Assembly: GCF_002387895.1 (NCBI RefSeq)
Contig: NZ_DGLI01000030.1
Coordinates: forward strand, 1-47,636
Source of the DNA: Clostridium sp. UBA4548
GTDB lineage: Bacteria; Bacillota; Clostridia; Clostridiales; Clostridiaceae
Length of the DNA: 47,636 nucleotides
Direction of reading: 5' to 3'
The position numbers and the translations under genes were made by a program. Positions 7,817 to 14,669 of this stretch are shown here, one piece after another; the first letter of the stretch is position 1, and each line of letters starts with the position of its first letter. The notes under the pieces were generated by a model that was given only the letters and a program-made list of their open reading frames with translations, did not search any database and was not told the origin of the DNA.

Positions 7817-8995
7817 ATGGAGGAGTATAAAGAGATGCAAGAAAATATAACTAATTATGAGATTAAGCACATTAATGAATTAGTTAGTGGGGATATTGTT
7901 TTACATCCTATCTATAGAGAAGATGGATTGCTTTTAGTAAATAGATATACTATGTTAACACCTTTGTTGATTAATAAGATGAGATTACATATGAATAATA
8001 ACTTAAGGGTATTAACAACAGATACAAGGGAAAAATTTACTGATTTTATTAATGGAAAATCATTTATAAGTAAGGACTTTCTGAATAAATTGAAGGAAAT
8101 TGTTATTGAGTCAAATAAATCTTTTCATTATTCTATAAGTCTAGAAGAATATATGAGTAAAGATATTAAATTTAAAAATAAAGAATCTATTTTAACCACA
8201 TTATTAAAATCTATGCCTTTGTGGAATAGCATGGAGTCTTACTTAGAGGGAAATACACTTAAGGTTAGAGTAGAAAGTGCTAAGGAAAAATTATTGGAAA
8301 AGGTACACAGTGATAAGGTTTTACTTTCATTTATAAATAGAATTAAAGATTATGATGATTTACTTTTGATGCACAGTGTAAATACCTTAGGGATTTCCTT
8401 TCTAATAGGAGCTACCTTAGAACTAACAGAGGAGGAACTTGTTCAACTAGGTATTGCGGCTTTGTTTTGCAATATAGGATTTTTAAAGTATGACAATAAA
8501 GTTTTTCAAAATTATATAAATAATGGTGAAGAAGCACAACTACAAATTGAACATATTAAGGCTTCCTTAGATATTTTAGGAGAATCAGAGTATTGTAAAC
8601 AAAAATCAATTTTTTATGGTATCTATGATCACCATGAACATTATTGTGGTGGTGGAGTTCCTAATGGAAAGCAGGGCGACCAGATAAGTTTATTTGGTAA
8701 AATACTTAAAATTGCTGTTGAGTATGATGACTCTGTTGGGGGATACTTTGCCAATAGTGGGAAAATATCCTATGAAACTATTAGTATGCTTTTAGATAAT
8801 AAGGAAGGCTTTTTTGATAATAATATTTTAAAGGTATTTATGTATAGATCAAATTTGTATAAAATTGGCAACCCTATAAGAATATCAATTAATACAAGGG
8901 GAGAAATATTAGGATTTACAAACTTTATTAATTATCCAAACAAGCCTATAATAAAACTTAAAGATGGTAGTATTATAGATACTTATAGAAAGTAA
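7817..8995 (+). CDS. Degenerate HD-GYP-like protein
   Basis: The 392-aa product has an N-terminal domain of about 150 aa (HINELVSGDIVLHPIYREDG..., typical of proteins ahead of HD-GYP domains) and an HD-GYP-like domain from about 180 on. HD-GYP enzymes hydrolyse cyclic di-GMP using two or three metals. Here the first histidine survives (His186 in LMHSVNT) and so does the HHE triad (His272-His273-Glu274), but the defining HD dyad is Cys218-Asn219 (FCNIGF instead of LHDIGK) and GYP reads GVP. The late D-x-x-D is EYDDS. Catalysis is therefore doubtful; it may bind nucleotide or act as a regulatory partner. The ATG at 7817 follows GTGGGGTG; the upstream in-frame ATG at 7796 lacks a site. It is followed by a long gap, so it is monocistronic. 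Confidence 0.8.
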   Translation: MEEYKEMQENITNYEIKHINELVSGDIVLHPIYREDGLLLVNRYTMLTPLLINKMRLHMNNNLRVLTTDTREKFTDFINGKSFISKDFLNKLKEIVIESNKSFHYSISLEEYMSKDIKFKNKESILTTLLKSMPLWNSMESYLEGNTLKVRVESAKEKLLEKVHSDKVLLSFINRIKDYDDLLLMHSVNTLGISFLIGATLELTEEELVQLGIAALFCNIGFLKYDNKVFQNYINNGEEAQLQIEHIKASLDILGESEYCKQKSIFYGIYDHHEHYCGGGVPNGKQGDQISLFGKILKIAVEYDDSVGGYFANSGKISYETISMLLDNKEGFFDNNILKVFMYRSNLYKIGNPIRISINTRGEILGFTNFINYPNKPIIKLKDGSIIDTYRK

Positions 8996-9601
8996 ACTTT
9001 ACTGTTAATATGATGAATAACTTAGATGCTTAGTCCTTCTTGACATTGTCGGGGAGGATTTTTCAATGAAAAAAGAGTAGAAACTAAAAAGTTTCTACTC
9101 TAAAAATCAAAAGGGGGTAATGTTGTTAAAGATTCTATCATCAAGGGGTTTATATTTATTATTATACAATAATGATTATTAATATCAAGTAGAAAAACAT
9201 AAAAAAATGAAAGTTTACATTATATTCATAAATTATTTTGATTTATGAATATAAGTATTGATTGGGTTTAGTAATTATAAAATAGTAATTAAATAATGGT
9301 TAAATATTATAAGCTATCTTTTAAGAAGTGGAGTTTTAGGCAATTAAAATTAAATATTAAAGTAACAATATCTTTTTAGAAAGGTATAATAAAAATCTCT
9401 CAGCAGACAATAAAATAGATATATTTCGTTAGAAAAAAAGTATTACAATTAGCTGGATAAGTTTAGGTTTAAAATAGTTAAATAACTGTAATTAAATAAA
9501 TAGACAATATGTATTATCAAAAATTACTTATTAAGGCAGAACTTTAATTTACATGTAACAGAAAAGTAAATAAAAAATATAAGATTAAGAAGGGAGATAT
9601 T
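8996..9601. other. 606-bp intergenic stretch with two hairpins
   Basis: Holds the hairpin at 9074-9101, a perfect 13-bp inverted repeat at 9221-9233/9241-9253 (TATATTCATAAAT with a 7-base loop, no T-tail) and a 13-bp palindrome AATAATGATTATT at 9168-9180. A 20-codon frame at 9120 has a GGGGG ribosome site but no credible product. The rest is AT-rich leader of selO. Confidence 0.5.
9074..9101 (-). terminator. Hairpin terminator (T-run on the minus strand)
   Basis: AGAGTAGAAAC (9074-9084) pairs perfectly with GTTTCTACTCT (9091-9101). Only the minus-strand reading is followed by a T-run (CTTTTTTC). On the plus strand an A-run follows, so it may end the HD-GYP-like transcript only weakly. Confidence 0.6.
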
Positions 9602-11077
9602 ATGGTAGAAGGAAAAGGTATAAAAGAAATAGGGTGGAACCTAGATAACAGTTATGCGCGATTACCTGAGAAATTTTTTACTATTGTTGATCCAAACCCT
9701 GTTCCATCACCAAAAGTGGTAATAATTAATGACTCCTTAGCATCATCTTTAGGGTTGAAGGTAGATATGCTGCGAAGTAGTGATGGTATAGCTATGTTTT
9801 CTGGAAATCAGGTGCCTGAAGGTGGATTACCACTTGCACAAGCTTATGCTGGTCATCAATTTGGGTATTTTACTATGTTGGGTGATGGAAGAGCAATGCT
9901 ACTTGGAGAGCAAATTACACCCGAAAATCAAAGGTTTGATATTCAGTTGAAGGGATCAGGTAGAACTCCTTACTCCAGGGGTGGTGATGGTAAGGCTGCT
10001 CTTGGGCCTATGCTAAGAGAGTATATAATCAGTGAAGCTATGGATGCTCTTGGAATTCCAACTACTCGTAGTTTGGCGGTGGTGACAACAGGAGAAACTA
10101 TAATACGTGAAACAGAGCTACCTGGTGCAATAATGACAAGGGTAGCTGCTAGTCATCTTAGAGTTGGTACTTTCCAGTATGCTTCAAGGTGGTGTACTGT
10201 TGAAGAACTTAAAGCGCTTGCTGATTACACTTTGGATAGACATTTTCCTGAGGCTAAATCTAGTGAAAATCCATATGTTTCTTTATTGAAGAAGGTTGTC
10301 AAAGGGCAAGCTAAGCTTATTGCAAAATGGCAACTAGTAGGATTTATTCATGGGGTAATGAATACTGACAATATGGCAATAAGTGGTGAGACTATTGACT
10401 ATGGACCTTGTGCTTTTATGGATACCTATGATCCAGCAACTGTTTTTAGTTCCATCGATGCTCAAGGACGTTATGCATATGGAAATCAACCAGCAATGGC
10501 GGGATGGAATCTTGCTAGGTTTGCTGAAACCTTATTACCACTATTACATCATAATCAAGAAGAAGCACTGAAAATAGCTCAAGATGCAGTTTCAGAATTT
10601 GCTGAATTATACCATTCACACTGGATTACTGGAATGAGAGCAAAACTGGGAATCTTTAATGAGGAATTGCAAGATAAAGCTTTAATTGAGGACCTACTAA
10701 ACATAATGAAAAAGTATGGTGCAGATTATACAAATACTTTCAGGGGATTAACATTAGGCAATTTTGAAGATGTTACATTGTTTGGTACTTCGGAGTTTTC
10801 TAAGTGGCATGAATTGTGGAAGGCAAGACTTACAAGACAAGAACACTCAGAAGAATCTTCCTATGAGTTAATGAGAAATAGCAATCCAGCAGTGATTCCC
10901 CGTAATCATAGGGTAGAAGAAGCTCTGGAGGCTGCAGTTATAAAGGGAGATTATACTGTGATGGAAAGACTCCTAAAGGTTATTTCTAAGCCTTATGATC
11001 ATTCAACAAAACAAATAGAGTATTGCACATTGCCAGAGATTTCAAAGCGCCCTTATAGAACATTTTGCGGTACTTAA
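9602..11077 (+). CDS. selO: Protein adenylyltransferase SelO (YdiU family)
   Basis: The 491-aa length and motifs are those of SelO, a pseudokinase-fold enzyme that transfers AMP to Ser/Thr/Tyr of target proteins and is linked to redox stress. Visible motifs: QLKGSGRTPYSRGGDGKAAL in the nucleotide-binding region, ETELPGAIMTRVAASHLRVG, and the metal-binding and catalytic part with Asn254-Thr-Asp256 and Asp266 in DYGPCAF. The protein ends RPYRTFCGT, so Cys occupies the place of the selenocysteine found near the C-terminus of eukaryotic SelO. The ATG follows AAGGGAG. It is flanked by its own terminator at 11136, so it is a single-gene unit. Confidence 0.95.
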   Translation: MVEGKGIKEIGWNLDNSYARLPEKFFTIVDPNPVPSPKVVIINDSLASSLGLKVDMLRSSDGIAMFSGNQVPEGGLPLAQAYAGHQFGYFTMLGDGRAMLLGEQITPENQRFDIQLKGSGRTPYSRGGDGKAALGPMLREYIISEAMDALGIPTTRSLAVVTTGETIIRETELPGAIMTRVAASHLRVGTFQYASRWCTVEELKALADYTLDRHFPEAKSSENPYVSLLKKVVKGQAKLIAKWQLVGFIHGVMNTDNMAISGETIDYGPCAFMDTYDPATVFSSIDAQGRYAYGNQPAMAGWNLARFAETLLPLLHHNQEEALKIAQDAVSEFAELYHSHWITGMRAKLGIFNEELQDKALIEDLLNIMKKYGADYTNTFRGLTLGNFEDVTLFGTSEFSKWHELWKARLTRQEHSEESSYELMRNSNPAVIPRNHRVEEALEAAVIKGDYTVMERLLKVISKPYDHSTKQIEYCTLPEISKRPYRTFCGT

Positions 11078-11135
11078 TTAATAAAAACAAAATATAAAAG
11101 AAAAAAGTTAATGAACAATTTTAAATCACAGTGAT

Positions 11136-11158
11136 AAAAAGGGCTTAGGCCCTTTTTT
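11136..11158 (+). terminator. Rho-independent terminator of selO
   Basis: AAAAAGGGC (11136-11144) and GCCCTTTTT (11149-11157) form a perfect stem with a TTAG loop and T-tail, about 60 bases after the selO stop. Confidence 0.9.
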
Positions 11159-11360
11159 ATTGCTAAAAATATTTAATTAATAGGATAATTAGTTTATAAC
11201 TTCCCATAAGTTTTAGTTATAAAAAATCAGGTTTAAATTGAGATTCAATTAAAGAAAGATATGTAGAAGGGTTGTATAGACTTTTTCAATTATGAATACT
11301 CAGGTATAATATAAAAATATAATAAAAAATAAAGATTTCAGGTGAAAGGAGTTGCAATTA

Positions 11361-11699
11361 GTGAATATTCAAATTTTCGGAACAAAAAAGTGTTTTGACA
11401 CAAAAAAAGCAGAGCGATATTTTAAAGAAAGAAAAATAAAATATCAATTGATTGATTTGAATATAAAAGGATTAAGTAAGGGAGAACTGCAAAGCGTTAT
11501 AACTTCAGTTGGACTAGAAAAATTAATTAATAGCAAATCAAAGTTATATGAAAAATTAAACTTAAACCATATTAGAAGTTTAGAGATCAAAGGAGAAATA
11601 TTACTTAATAATCCACTTCTTTTAAACACCCCAGTAGTGAGAAATGGAAAACAAGCTACTGTGGGCTATGAGCCAGAGCTTTGGAAGGCATGGGAATAG
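11361..11699 (+). CDS. ArsC/Spx-family thioredoxin-fold protein
   Basis: A 112-aa protein of the ArsC/Spx superfamily. It begins MNIQIFGTKKCFDTKKAERY, the beta-alpha opening with one active-site cysteine, continues YFKERKIKYQLIDLNIKGLS, and keeps the conserved NPLLLNTPVVRNGKQATVGY turn in which the family cis-proline follows a T. It has a single Cys rather than the CXXC of oxidising Spx, closer to glutaredoxin-dependent ArsC or YffB-like members. True arsenate reduction is not certain, since no ars genes are near. The start is GTG at 11361, nine bases after AAAGGAG; the earlier in-frame TTG lies against the ribosome site and is unlikely. Confidence 0.82.
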   Translation: MNIQIFGTKKCFDTKKAERYFKERKIKYQLIDLNIKGLSKGELQSVITSVGLEKLINSKSKLYEKLNLNHIRSLEIKGEILLNNPLLLNTPVVRNGKQATVGYEPELWKAWE

Positions 11700-11822
11700 C
11701 ACTAAGATTTCTCTATAGGGAGTCAAATTAAGGATTAAACTTATACAGGAAACCAATATAGGTTTCCTTAAGGCGTTTTGAAGATGAATAAAATAACCTT
11801 TTACTAAGGAAGTGAATATTAA

Positions 11823-11858
11823 AAAGAACTACTTAAGTAATTTCTTAGGTAGTTCTTT
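11823..11858. terminator. Convergent hairpin, likely terminator for the minus-strand small gene
   Basis: AAAGAACTACTTAAG (11823-11837) pairs with CTTAGGTAGTTCTTT (11844-11858) with one G-U. The minus reading is followed by TTTTTAAT, which supports termination of a minus-strand transcript. On the plus strand it would end the ArsC-like gene less efficiently. Confidence 0.6.
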
Positions 11859-11903
11859 AAAATTGGTTACTTGTTATATATTGTAAAAATAATTAAAAAT
11901 CTA

Positions 11904-11933
11904 TTGATTCATTTCCATATTTTGTGTTATAAT
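11904..11933 (+). promoter_or_regulatory. Sigma-A promoter with extended -10
   Basis: TTGATT (11904-11909), 18-bp spacer, TATAAT (11928-11933) preceded by TG, giving TGTTATAAT. The start point is expected near 11940, exactly at the 16-bp sequence AAGTGGGCAGATTGCA that is repeated inverted at 12234-12249. No protein-coding gene follows; a hairpin terminator does. Confidence 0.6.
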
Positions 11934-11939
11934 AAAGAA

Positions 11940-12040
11940 GTGGGCAGATTGCAGATTGAGTAATTTGCTTATGATATTAGAAATATTGTGTTTTAATGCA
12001 ATGGATAACTTGGCAGAGTTATCTATTGTATTTTTTTTTA
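11940..12040 (+). ncRNA. Candidate ~100-nt antisense small RNA
   Basis: A promoter at 11904-11933 and an intrinsic terminator with a 12-bp stem (11999-12010 with 12017-12028, one G-U, loop TGGCAG) and a run of nine T define a ~100-nt transcript without a credible reading frame. It runs toward and overlaps the 3' end of the minus-strand 61-aa membrane protein gene (stop at 12019), so it would be antisense to that mRNA. It matches no RNA family I know. The expression call is inference from promoter plus terminator. Confidence 0.45.
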
Positions 12041-12204
12041 TCAAGGTTTAATGTAATTTCAGAAGAAACCTCATCACCTTTTAAAGTTGTTTTTGATTGA
12101 AACAAGCCTTTCATTAGTTCCTGCTTATAGCAAAAGCCCAGTAGCATAGCAACAATTCCTAACATTGTAACACATAGAATAACAATAATAAAATTCAAAT
12201 TCAC
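12019..12204 (-). CDS. 61-aa single-pass membrane peptide (candidate type I toxin-like)
   Basis: The product has one strong membrane helix at about 4-24 (IIVILCVTMLGIVAMLLGFC), then a short hydrophilic tail with Lys and Asp/Glu (about 25-61). The start is GTG nine bases after AAGGAG, a convincing ribosome site. Its mRNA 5' region holds CTTTTATAAAAG (a perfect 12-bp palindrome) and one arm of the 16-bp inverted repeat. A probable antisense RNA covers its 3' end. This set (small membrane peptide, convergent antisense RNA, long-range 5'-3' pairing) recalls type I toxin-antitoxin pairs such as TxpA/RatA, but no sequence similarity is claimed. It may instead be a small membrane regulator of the neighbouring agr genes. 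Confidence 0.6.
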   Translation of the reverse strand: MNLNFIIVILCVTMLGIVAMLLGFCYKQELMKGLFQSKTTLKGDEVSSEITLNLDKKKYNR

Positions 12205-12358
12205 AAGACCACACTCCTTTTTATATTTATAGGTGCAATCTGCCCACTTTTATAAAAGCTTAAAAATTATATAGGTCTATAGTTTAATTGTAGCATATAA
12301 TTTTGATAATATATTTAATGGAGCATAAAACACCTAAAATATGTCATTAATTTTATGC

Positions 12359-12393
12359 AATTATTTAATTTGATTAATCAAATTATTTAATTT
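12359..12393 (+). promoter_or_regulatory. Direct repeat with 22-bp period upstream of agrA, candidate LytTR operator
   Basis: AATTATTTAATTT occurs at 12359-12371 and 12381-12393, exactly 22 bp (two helical turns) apart. The spacer completes an 18-bp perfect palindrome AATTTGATTAATCAAATT (12367-12384). LytTR regulators bind pairs of direct repeats on one helix face at about this distance, so autoregulation by the AgrA-like protein is possible. AT-richness raises the chance of coincidence. Confidence 0.35.
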
Positions 12394-12466
12394 AAAGGAG
12401 GTGTTTTCAAATAAATATAGAATAAGTAATTAAATACAAATTTTGGTAAAGGGGCATGATAACTTT

Positions 12467-13231
12467 ATGTACAATATATTAATTTTAGAAGACGATTGTA
12501 TTCAGTTGAAAACCCTATCAGGTATTATAAAACAATGTGATAAAAGTTACCAAGTATATGAAGCCAATGATATTGCTGAGGCAATTAAAATATCCAAGCA
12601 GGTAAAGATTAATCTTTTTTTTATAGATATTAACTTAAAAAATGAATCTGGTCTTAATTTTGCCTATGAAATAAGAAGAATGGATAGCTATGGGCTAACT
12701 TGGATAGTTTTTGTAACAATCTATAAAGAATATATGCTTTCGGCCTTTAAGAAAGTTCACTGCTATGATTATATTTTAAAGCCTTACAATAAGGAAAATA
12801 TTCAAAACTTAACAAAGCGATTGTTGTCAGACAATAGGCAGCAAATTGCTGTTACAGAAATTAAGAAAAAATTTATTATTGTACCTATAAAAAACATACA
12901 AGTGAAAATATTTGTTAATGAAGTTATTTTTGTGGAGGTTTTTATTAGAACTTCCATAATTCACACTATTAATGGTTCATTTACCATAGATTATTTATCT
13001 CTTAAAAAATTAAACGCTATGATAGACTATGAGGATATACTTCAGAGTCACAGATCTTATTTAGTTAATATAAGATATATCAGCAAAATTGAGAAGACTA
13101 ATGATAAAACTTCTTATATAATTTACTTTAATAACACTGATAAGACTGCATTATTGGGGTACAGCTTTAAAAAAAATATATTGGATAGATTCAGTGATCC
13201 TGTAGGTGGGGAGATAAATGAGCAATTATAA
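12467..13231 (+). CDS. agrA: AgrA-like LytTR response regulator
   Basis: The 254-aa protein has a receiver domain (about 1-120): acidic pocket EDD near 8-10, phosphoacceptor Asp54 in FFIDINL, and Lys in the ILKPY motif. A LytTR DNA-binding domain follows (about 140-250): IFVEVFIRTSIIH, then the signature LQSHRSYLVNIRYISKIE. This is the AgrA layout, with phosphorylation by an AgrC-type kinase leading to promoter activation in peptide quorum sensing. ATG at 12467 is preferred (GGGG upstream); the longer TTG start at 12443 has no ribosome site. It overlaps the kinase gene by 14 bases, so the two are translationally coupled. It could be another LytTR regulator, but the neighbouring AgrB and AgrD make the agr assignment strong. 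Confidence 0.9.
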   Translation: MYNILILEDDCIQLKTLSGIIKQCDKSYQVYEANDIAEAIKISKQVKINLFFIDINLKNESGLNFAYEIRRMDSYGLTWIVFVTIYKEYMLSAFKKVHCYDYILKPYNKENIQNLTKRLLSDNRQQIAVTEIKKKFIIVPIKNIQVKIFVNEVIFVEVFIRTSIIHTINGSFTIDYLSLKKLNAMIDYEDILQSHRSYLVNIRYISKIEKTNDKTSYIIYFNNTDKTALLGYSFKKNILDRFSDPVGGEINEQL

Positions 13232-14492
13232 GATATTTATTGTAGTACTTTTAGAAGTAGGTAGTTTTATGTTACTTTGGAATATGTTTAATAGAGACTA
13301 TGAAAAGACGGTGTTAAAGAGTATCGCCATTGTCTTTTGCACTTCATTAGTAGTTTTAATTACAAATTATATTTATCCTCCTATGCAATTTTTAGTTAAT
13401 TACTTGTTCTTATTTCTAGCGATTAATTTGGTGTTTAAAAAAATAATGAAGTACTTATTGCTTGAGTTTGGATTGGTTTTAGCGATTTTTGGAATAATGC
13501 AACTTACTGTAATAATACTTCTTAGGATATGTATTCCAGCATTTATGGTGAAGGATGATTTTATATATTTACTTGTAGCAAACATAATATGTATGATTTT
13601 AAGCTTTTTTATTTCCAGGTATATGACTTACGGAAAGCTAATTATATTATTTAGACAGGGAAGTTTTAAAATATACTTTTTCTCTATAAATCTACTTATG
13701 TATATAATTACTGCAAAGTGGATATGGAATTTTAAAAGGTATGAGTTTTTAGATGATATTTCAATATACCTTGTAATTCCTATAGTATTTATTCTGGCAA
13801 ATTTATTTTTTCTTGAATATCAAATGAAAAATAATGAATTAAAAAAGTCATTAGAAGATTATGAAAAATATTCTCCTGTAATAGCTAAGCTTCTAGAAGA
13901 TGTAAGAGTAAGACAACATGATTTTAAGAATCATTTAAATACAGTTTATAGCCTTGTTTTAGTTTCAGATGAAAGGAATTTAAAGAGTACTATTACCCAG
14001 TATATAGATTGTCTCAATATTTCCTTAGAAAATATTGAAAAGGTGTTGCAGATAGATAATACAGTAGTAACAGCTGTAATCTATAATAAAATAAATGAAG
14101 CTTCGAAGAATAATATTGAGTTTAGATATAGTATTCAAAAGAATTTAAAGTTTCCTTATAGAGATTATGAGCTTTCAGAGATTCTTAATAATCTTTTAGA
14201 TAACGCTTTTGATGCTGTTACAAATTCGAAAAGTGATAAAAGAAAAATATTTTTAAATATTGGATATCTTGAGGAAAACTGCATTATAGAAATGGGAAAT
14301 ACTGGGGAAAGGATAGAGTTTAATGATATTTCAAAAATTTTTGATGCAGGATATACTACAAAAATAGGAGAAAATCGAGGATATGGTCTTTATAATGTGA
14401 AAAGAATAGTTGAGTCCTATGGTGGTAGAGTTCAACTATCCTTTGAAAATAACTATACAATTTTCAGCATAAAGTTATCAGAGGCTACCTAA
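13218..14492 (+). CDS. agrC: AgrC-like GHKL sensor histidine kinase
   Basis: The 424-aa product has six or so hydrophobic membrane segments in the first about 200 residues, the peptide-sensing part of AgrC-type kinases. A cytoplasmic GHKL kinase follows: the phosphoacceptor His234 in RQHDFKNHLNT, the N-box LNNLLDNAFDA, and the G-box GENRGYGLYNVKRIVESYGG. It starts inside agrA after GTGGGGAGATAA and ends overlapping the convergent agrD gene by 4 bases, without any visible terminator between them. It is expected to detect the cyclic peptide made by the AgrB/AgrD pair on the other strand and phosphorylate the AgrA-like protein. Confidence 0.9.
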   Translation: MSNYKIFIVVLLEVGSFMLLWNMFNRDYEKTVLKSIAIVFCTSLVVLITNYIYPPMQFLVNYLFLFLAINLVFKKIMKYLLLEFGLVLAIFGIMQLTVIILLRICIPAFMVKDDFIYLLVANIICMILSFFISRYMTYGKLIILFRQGSFKIYFFSINLLMYIITAKWIWNFKRYEFLDDISIYLVIPIVFILANLFFLEYQMKNNELKKSLEDYEKYSPVIAKLLEDVRVRQHDFKNHLNTVYSLVLVSDERNLKSTITQYIDCLNISLENIEKVLQIDNTVVTAVIYNKINEASKNNIEFRYSIQKNLKFPYRDYELSEILNNLLDNAFDAVTNSKSDKRKIFLNIGYLEENCIIEMGNTGERIEFNDISKIFDAGYTTKIGENRGYGLYNVKRIVESYGGRVQLSFENNYTIFSIKLSEAT

Positions 14493-14635
14493 AATTCATC
14501 CTTTAAACATTCTGGAATTTCAGGCTCCCCAAGGAAAAGAAAAGATCCATACCAAGGAAACACCAAGGCAGTTACTGTAAGACAAAGTGTACACAACATA
14601 TTTTTCCCTTTAAAACTGTTAAATAAATTTTTCAT
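14489..14635 (-). CDS. agrD: AgrD-like autoinducing peptide precursor, serine-type
   Basis: This 48-aa gene follows agrB by 34 bases with an AAGGAGGG ribosome site. It has the AgrD plan: N-terminal amphipathic and hydrophobic helix (MKNLFNSFKGKNMLCTLCL..., about 1-26), a peptide core near 27-35 and an acidic C-terminal recognition tail EPEIPECLKDEF. Aligning the tail proline with that of Clostridium perfringens AgrD puts Ser31 where the thiolactone cysteine normally lies, giving a predicted five-residue ring SFLFL closed as a serine lactone. The cysteines at 15, 18 and 43 fall in the helix or tail, not at the ring position. A serine in the ring is known in a few AgrD peptides (for example Staphylococcus intermedius). 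The exact N-terminal cut (around VFPWYG) cannot be read from sequence. Confidence 0.88.
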   Translation of the reverse strand: MKNLFNSFKGKNMLCTLCLTVTALVFPWYGSFLFLGEPEIPECLKDEF

Positions 14636-14669
14636 AATACCCTCCTTATAGAATAAATTAATTATTTGG

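Larger units (their letters stand above)
11700..12018. other. 319-bp intergenic stretch with hairpins and a candidate RNA gene
   Basis: Holds a weak hairpin at 11747-11768 (AGGAAACC/GGTTTCCT), a stronger convergent hairpin at 11823-11858, an extended -10 promoter at 11904-11933 and the start of a probable small RNA at 11940. No protein-coding frame was found. Confidence 0.6.
11938..12249. repeat. 16-bp perfect inverted repeat flanking the small membrane gene
   Basis: AAGTGGGCAGATTGCA at 11938-11953 and its exact reverse complement at 12234-12249 enclose the 61-aa gene and the candidate antisense RNA. In a minus-strand mRNA reaching the hairpin at 11823 the two arms would pair and join the 5' and 3' ends. 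No flanking direct repeats are seen, so a mobile element is less likely. Confidence 0.8.

Noticed and set aside
9168..9180. AATAATGATTATT palindrome resembling half of a Fur box
   Set aside because: It lies over 400 bp from the nearest start and has no promoter beside it; AT-rich chance palindromes are common here.
9120..9182. 20-codon frame with GGGGG ribosome site upstream of selO
   Set aside because: The product is very short, low complexity and without a recognisable pattern.
10383..10571. Second plus-strand frame inside selO
   Set aside because: It is in a different frame within a well-conserved gene, has no ribosome site and no recognisable product.
11938..12249. A tiny insertion element bounded by the 16-bp inverted repeat
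   Set aside because: No flanking target duplications or transposase remnants were found, and the arms coincide with promoter start points, which favours a regulatory role.
12394..12433. Short frame after AAAGGAGGTG upstream of agrA
   Set aside because: It would need a GTG overlapping the ribosome site or a rare ATA start and stops after about 10 codons, so it is not listed as a gene; it is kept only as an observation.
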